In this document: positions 5,481 to 6,716 of the stretch, one piece after another | Layout: every line of letters begins with the position of its first letter | How positions within the stretch are numbered: position 1 is the first letter of the stretch | Assembly: GCA_009785015.1 (NCBI GenBank) | Contig: WQXD01000206.1 | Location: 1 to 6,716 of the forward strand | Source: Oscillospiraceae bacterium | GTDB lineage: Bacteria; Bacillota_A; Clostridia; Oscillospirales; WRJC01 | Reading direction: 5' to 3' | DNA: 6,716 nucleotides | The notes under the pieces: model-generated | Database searches by the model: none | What the model was told of the DNA's origin: nothing | The model's input: only the letters and a program-made list of their open reading frames with translations | Position numbers and translations under genes: made by a program

Positions 5481-6596
5481 TCACATATCCGTTACCTGCA
5501 GTACCGCGTCGCGGACCGCTTCAAATTTCCAAATGGGGGTCGGTATGCCGTCGCACTGCACCCAATGAACAAAACGGGCGCGTTTTACCCTCGGGGTAAA
5601 AACCGACCTTATATACGCGGCGATGCTCTCGCGCGTGGCTTTCGGGTCCTGAATGAACTCGCTTTTGAATACCACGCACGCGAACAGATCCTCGCCCAGC
5701 ACGTCGAGCGCGCGCTCCAGGGGACAGTCCCCTATCTTTGGGGGGGTGAGTGCGTGGATGCCGTCGATTTTTGCCTCTTTGAATGCGTCTAACAACGCGT
5801 ATAGGTGCCCGCACATATGGACGACCGATTTTTTGCCGTATTTATGCGCTATTTCCGTATATTCGCGGATATGGCCCAGGGTGTATCTTTTGTAAATCTC
5901 CGGAGAGGTGAGCAGCGTCGAAGTGTTTTCCACCGGAATGACCATTTCGACGTCCATATTTTCGGCGGCGGCCGAGTATTCCTTGCGGCGCAGGGCTTGA
6001 ATCGCTTCTATCGCGTGTTCCACAAGCGGCCGTTCGTCGGCAAGCAGATAATAGAAATTTTCGAGCCCGCATTCGTATTCGATGAGCGTCTGGACTCCCG
6101 AGGGATTGATTGTAGCGGTATAAATGCCGTCTTCGCCGATGGTATACCGGTTGAAATCCTCCAGGGATTTTTTGCTTTTTTCAAGCTCTTCTCCGGCAAG
6201 GGTGACGCATTGCGCCGCCTCGTAAATGGCAATGAGGGTCTTTAAATCGTCGGCCGTCTCCACGTTGTATTTTAATACACGGTTGTTTTTGTAAATTTGC
6301 TTAAGGCTCCGGCCCCCCATTTTTTGTTCGACGACAACGGCGCCGCTGCCGGATTCGGCTGCGGAGGTTTCGTGGGCGTAACGCAAAAAGTAGGGGAGCA
6401 GGGGGGCTTTATCCAGCCCCGCGTTTCCGAAGCAAAAAATGTCGTACCCTATTTTTTTGTAAAATTCGATTGCCGGCAGATTTTTGTAATCGTCGCAGAA
6501 GCCCGGACGCGTCCCGGCGTCGATAAGCGTCGTCAGGGCGATCCCGTCGATATCTTTTCCATGGATTAAACTGTGTATTCTTTCGCGGCCCGTCAT
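5481..6596 (-). CDS. URO-D superfamily protein, zinc methyltransferase-like (MtaA/MtbA type)
   Basis: The 371-residue length is typical of the uroporphyrinogen decarboxylase superfamily, which holds the heme enzyme HemE and zinc methyltransferases that move methyl groups from corrinoid proteins. This member fits the second group. H260-x-C262 in SVVHMCGHLYALLD and C348 in WVQCDGIPTP match the zinc pattern H-x-C-x(n)-C of MtaA and MtbA. The HemE substrate-binding signature MRQAGR is absent, and the usual DR-(I/V)-P near the N-terminus reads DIDGIALT (15-22). The start MTGRERIHSLIHG is family-like. GAGGG lies 9 bases before the ATG. It is the first gene of the leftward operon; its stop is 26 bases before the next preferred start. 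No corrinoid protein or activator is in the window, so methyl transfer is an inference. There is no signal peptide, so it should be cytoplasmic. The superfamily call is firm; the substrate is unknown. Confidence 0.83.
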   Translation of the reverse strand: MTGRERIHSLIHGKDIDGIALTTLIDAGTRPGFCDDYKNLPAIEFYKKIGYDIFCFGNAGLDKAPLLPYFLRYAHETSAAESGSGAVVVEQKMGGRSLKQIYKNNRVLKYNVETADDLKTLIAIYEAAQCVTLAGEELEKSKKSLEDFNRYTIGEDGIYTATINPSGVQTLIEYECGLENFYYLLADERPLVEHAIEAIQALRRKEYSAAAENMDVEMVIPVENTSTLLTSPEIYKRYTLGHIREYTEIAHKYGKKSVVHMCGHLYALLDAFKEAKIDGIHALTPPKIGDCPLERALDVLGEDLFACVVFKSEFIQDPKATRESIAAYIRSVFTPRVKRARFVHWVQCDGIPTPIWKFEAVRDAVLQVTDM

Positions 6597-6610
6597 ATAT
6601 ATTTTCCCTC

Positions 6611-6639
6611 TTGACTTTTGTATTTTCCTGGAGTATAAT
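6611..6639 (+). promoter_or_regulatory. strong rightward promoter for the edge gene
   Basis: TTGACT (6611-6616), a 17-base spacer and a perfect TATAAT (6634-6639) match the sigma-A consensus at 11 of 12 positions. The start would be near 6646, about 30 bases before the ATG at 6676, leaving room for AAGGA at 6661-6665. It overlaps the weaker leftward promoter candidate. Confidence 0.72.
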
Positions 6640-6646
6640 ATATCAA
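6617..6646 (-). promoter_or_regulatory. weak candidate promoter of the leftward operon
   Basis: On the minus strand, TTGATA (6641-6646) is followed after 18 bases by TACAAA (6617-6622). The -35 matches five of six bases, the -10 only four. The start would be near 6610, just ahead of the GAGGG ribosome binding site of the URO-D-like gene. It is the best-spaced pair in the 79-base gap, but it is weak; the real promoter may need an activator or start inside the neighbouring gene. Confidence 0.3.
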
Positions 6647-6675
6647 AATTGACAAACTGAAAGGATGATTTGAAA

Positions 6676-6716
6676 ATGCTCGATATTTTTGCCGAAGAAC
6701 GCTGGGCGAAGATACA
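6676..6716 (+). CDS. start of an unidentified gene, cut by the right edge
   Basis: ATG at 6676 opens a frame reading MLDIFAEERWAKI and then runs off the window. AAGGA (6661-6665) is 10 bases upstream, and a near-consensus promoter precedes it, so a real gene is likely. Thirteen residues are too few to identify it. It is divergent from the URO-D-like operon and could belong to the same locus. Confidence 0.6.
   Translation, partial: MLDIFAEERWAKI

Noticed and set aside
4501..5568. A 355-codon plus-strand open frame opposite the barrel gene
   Set aside because: It spans the boundary of two well-supported minus-strand genes, lacks a convincing ribosome binding site, and its product resembles no family.
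5481..6596. Genuine uroporphyrinogen decarboxylase (HemE)
   Set aside because: The HemE substrate-binding signatures are missing and a zinc-type H-x-C...C pattern is present.
1..6716. CRISPR array, insertion sequence, tRNA or rRNA genes
   Set aside because: No regularly spaced repeats, transposase motifs, terminal inverted repeats or recognisable RNA gene sequences were seen.

Overview
The window looks like chromosomal DNA of a Gram-positive anaerobe of the Clostridia type (Bacillota). Reasons: AGGAG-type ribosome binding sites lie 8-9 bases before several starts, promoters fit the sigma-A consensus, intergenic DNA is AT-rich while genes are moderately GC-rich, and the lipoprotein-anchored solute-binding protein belongs to a type abundant in gut Clostridia. 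The taxon is inferred; no rRNA or tRNA gene is present to confirm it.

Left part (1-2253). A cupin-fold protein is cut off by the left edge and read leftward. It is divergent from a two-gene rightward unit: a DeoC-family (deoxyribose-phosphate aldolase-like) enzyme and, 23 bases later, a small COG3910-type AAA ATPase. The 361-base gap (433-793) holds two back-to-back promoters, an 11-bp perfect inverted repeat whose loop contains the rightward -35 element, a second palindrome over the leftward -10, and a leader of about 244 bases with small hairpins and a possible 27-codon ORF.

Right part (2304-6596). Three genes are read leftward and converge on the ATPase gene. In transcription order they are: a URO-D superfamily protein with the zinc-binding H-x-C...C pattern of corrinoid methyltransferases such as MtaA/MtbA; an unassigned cytoplasmic, probably TIM-barrel, protein of about 546 residues resembling uncharacterised glycoside-hydrolase-like proteins; and a lipoprotein carbohydrate-type ABC solute-binding protein. 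Spacing is 26 bases (or a 4-base overlap if a GTG start is used) and 37 bases, so this is probably one operon. No permease gene is present in it.

Right edge (6597-6716). A 79-base divergent intergenic region carries a near-consensus rightward promoter and the first 13 codons of another gene.

The most economical reading is a carbon-source uptake and catabolism locus: a binding protein captures a small carbohydrate-like ligand outside the cell, and cytoplasmic enzymes (TIM-barrel protein, zinc methyltransferase-like protein, aldolase-like protein, cupin) process it. The methyltransferase-like protein suggests a methylated substrate, but this is inference. The aldolase lacks several phosphate-contact residues of classical DeoC, so its substrate may not be deoxyribose 5-phosphate.
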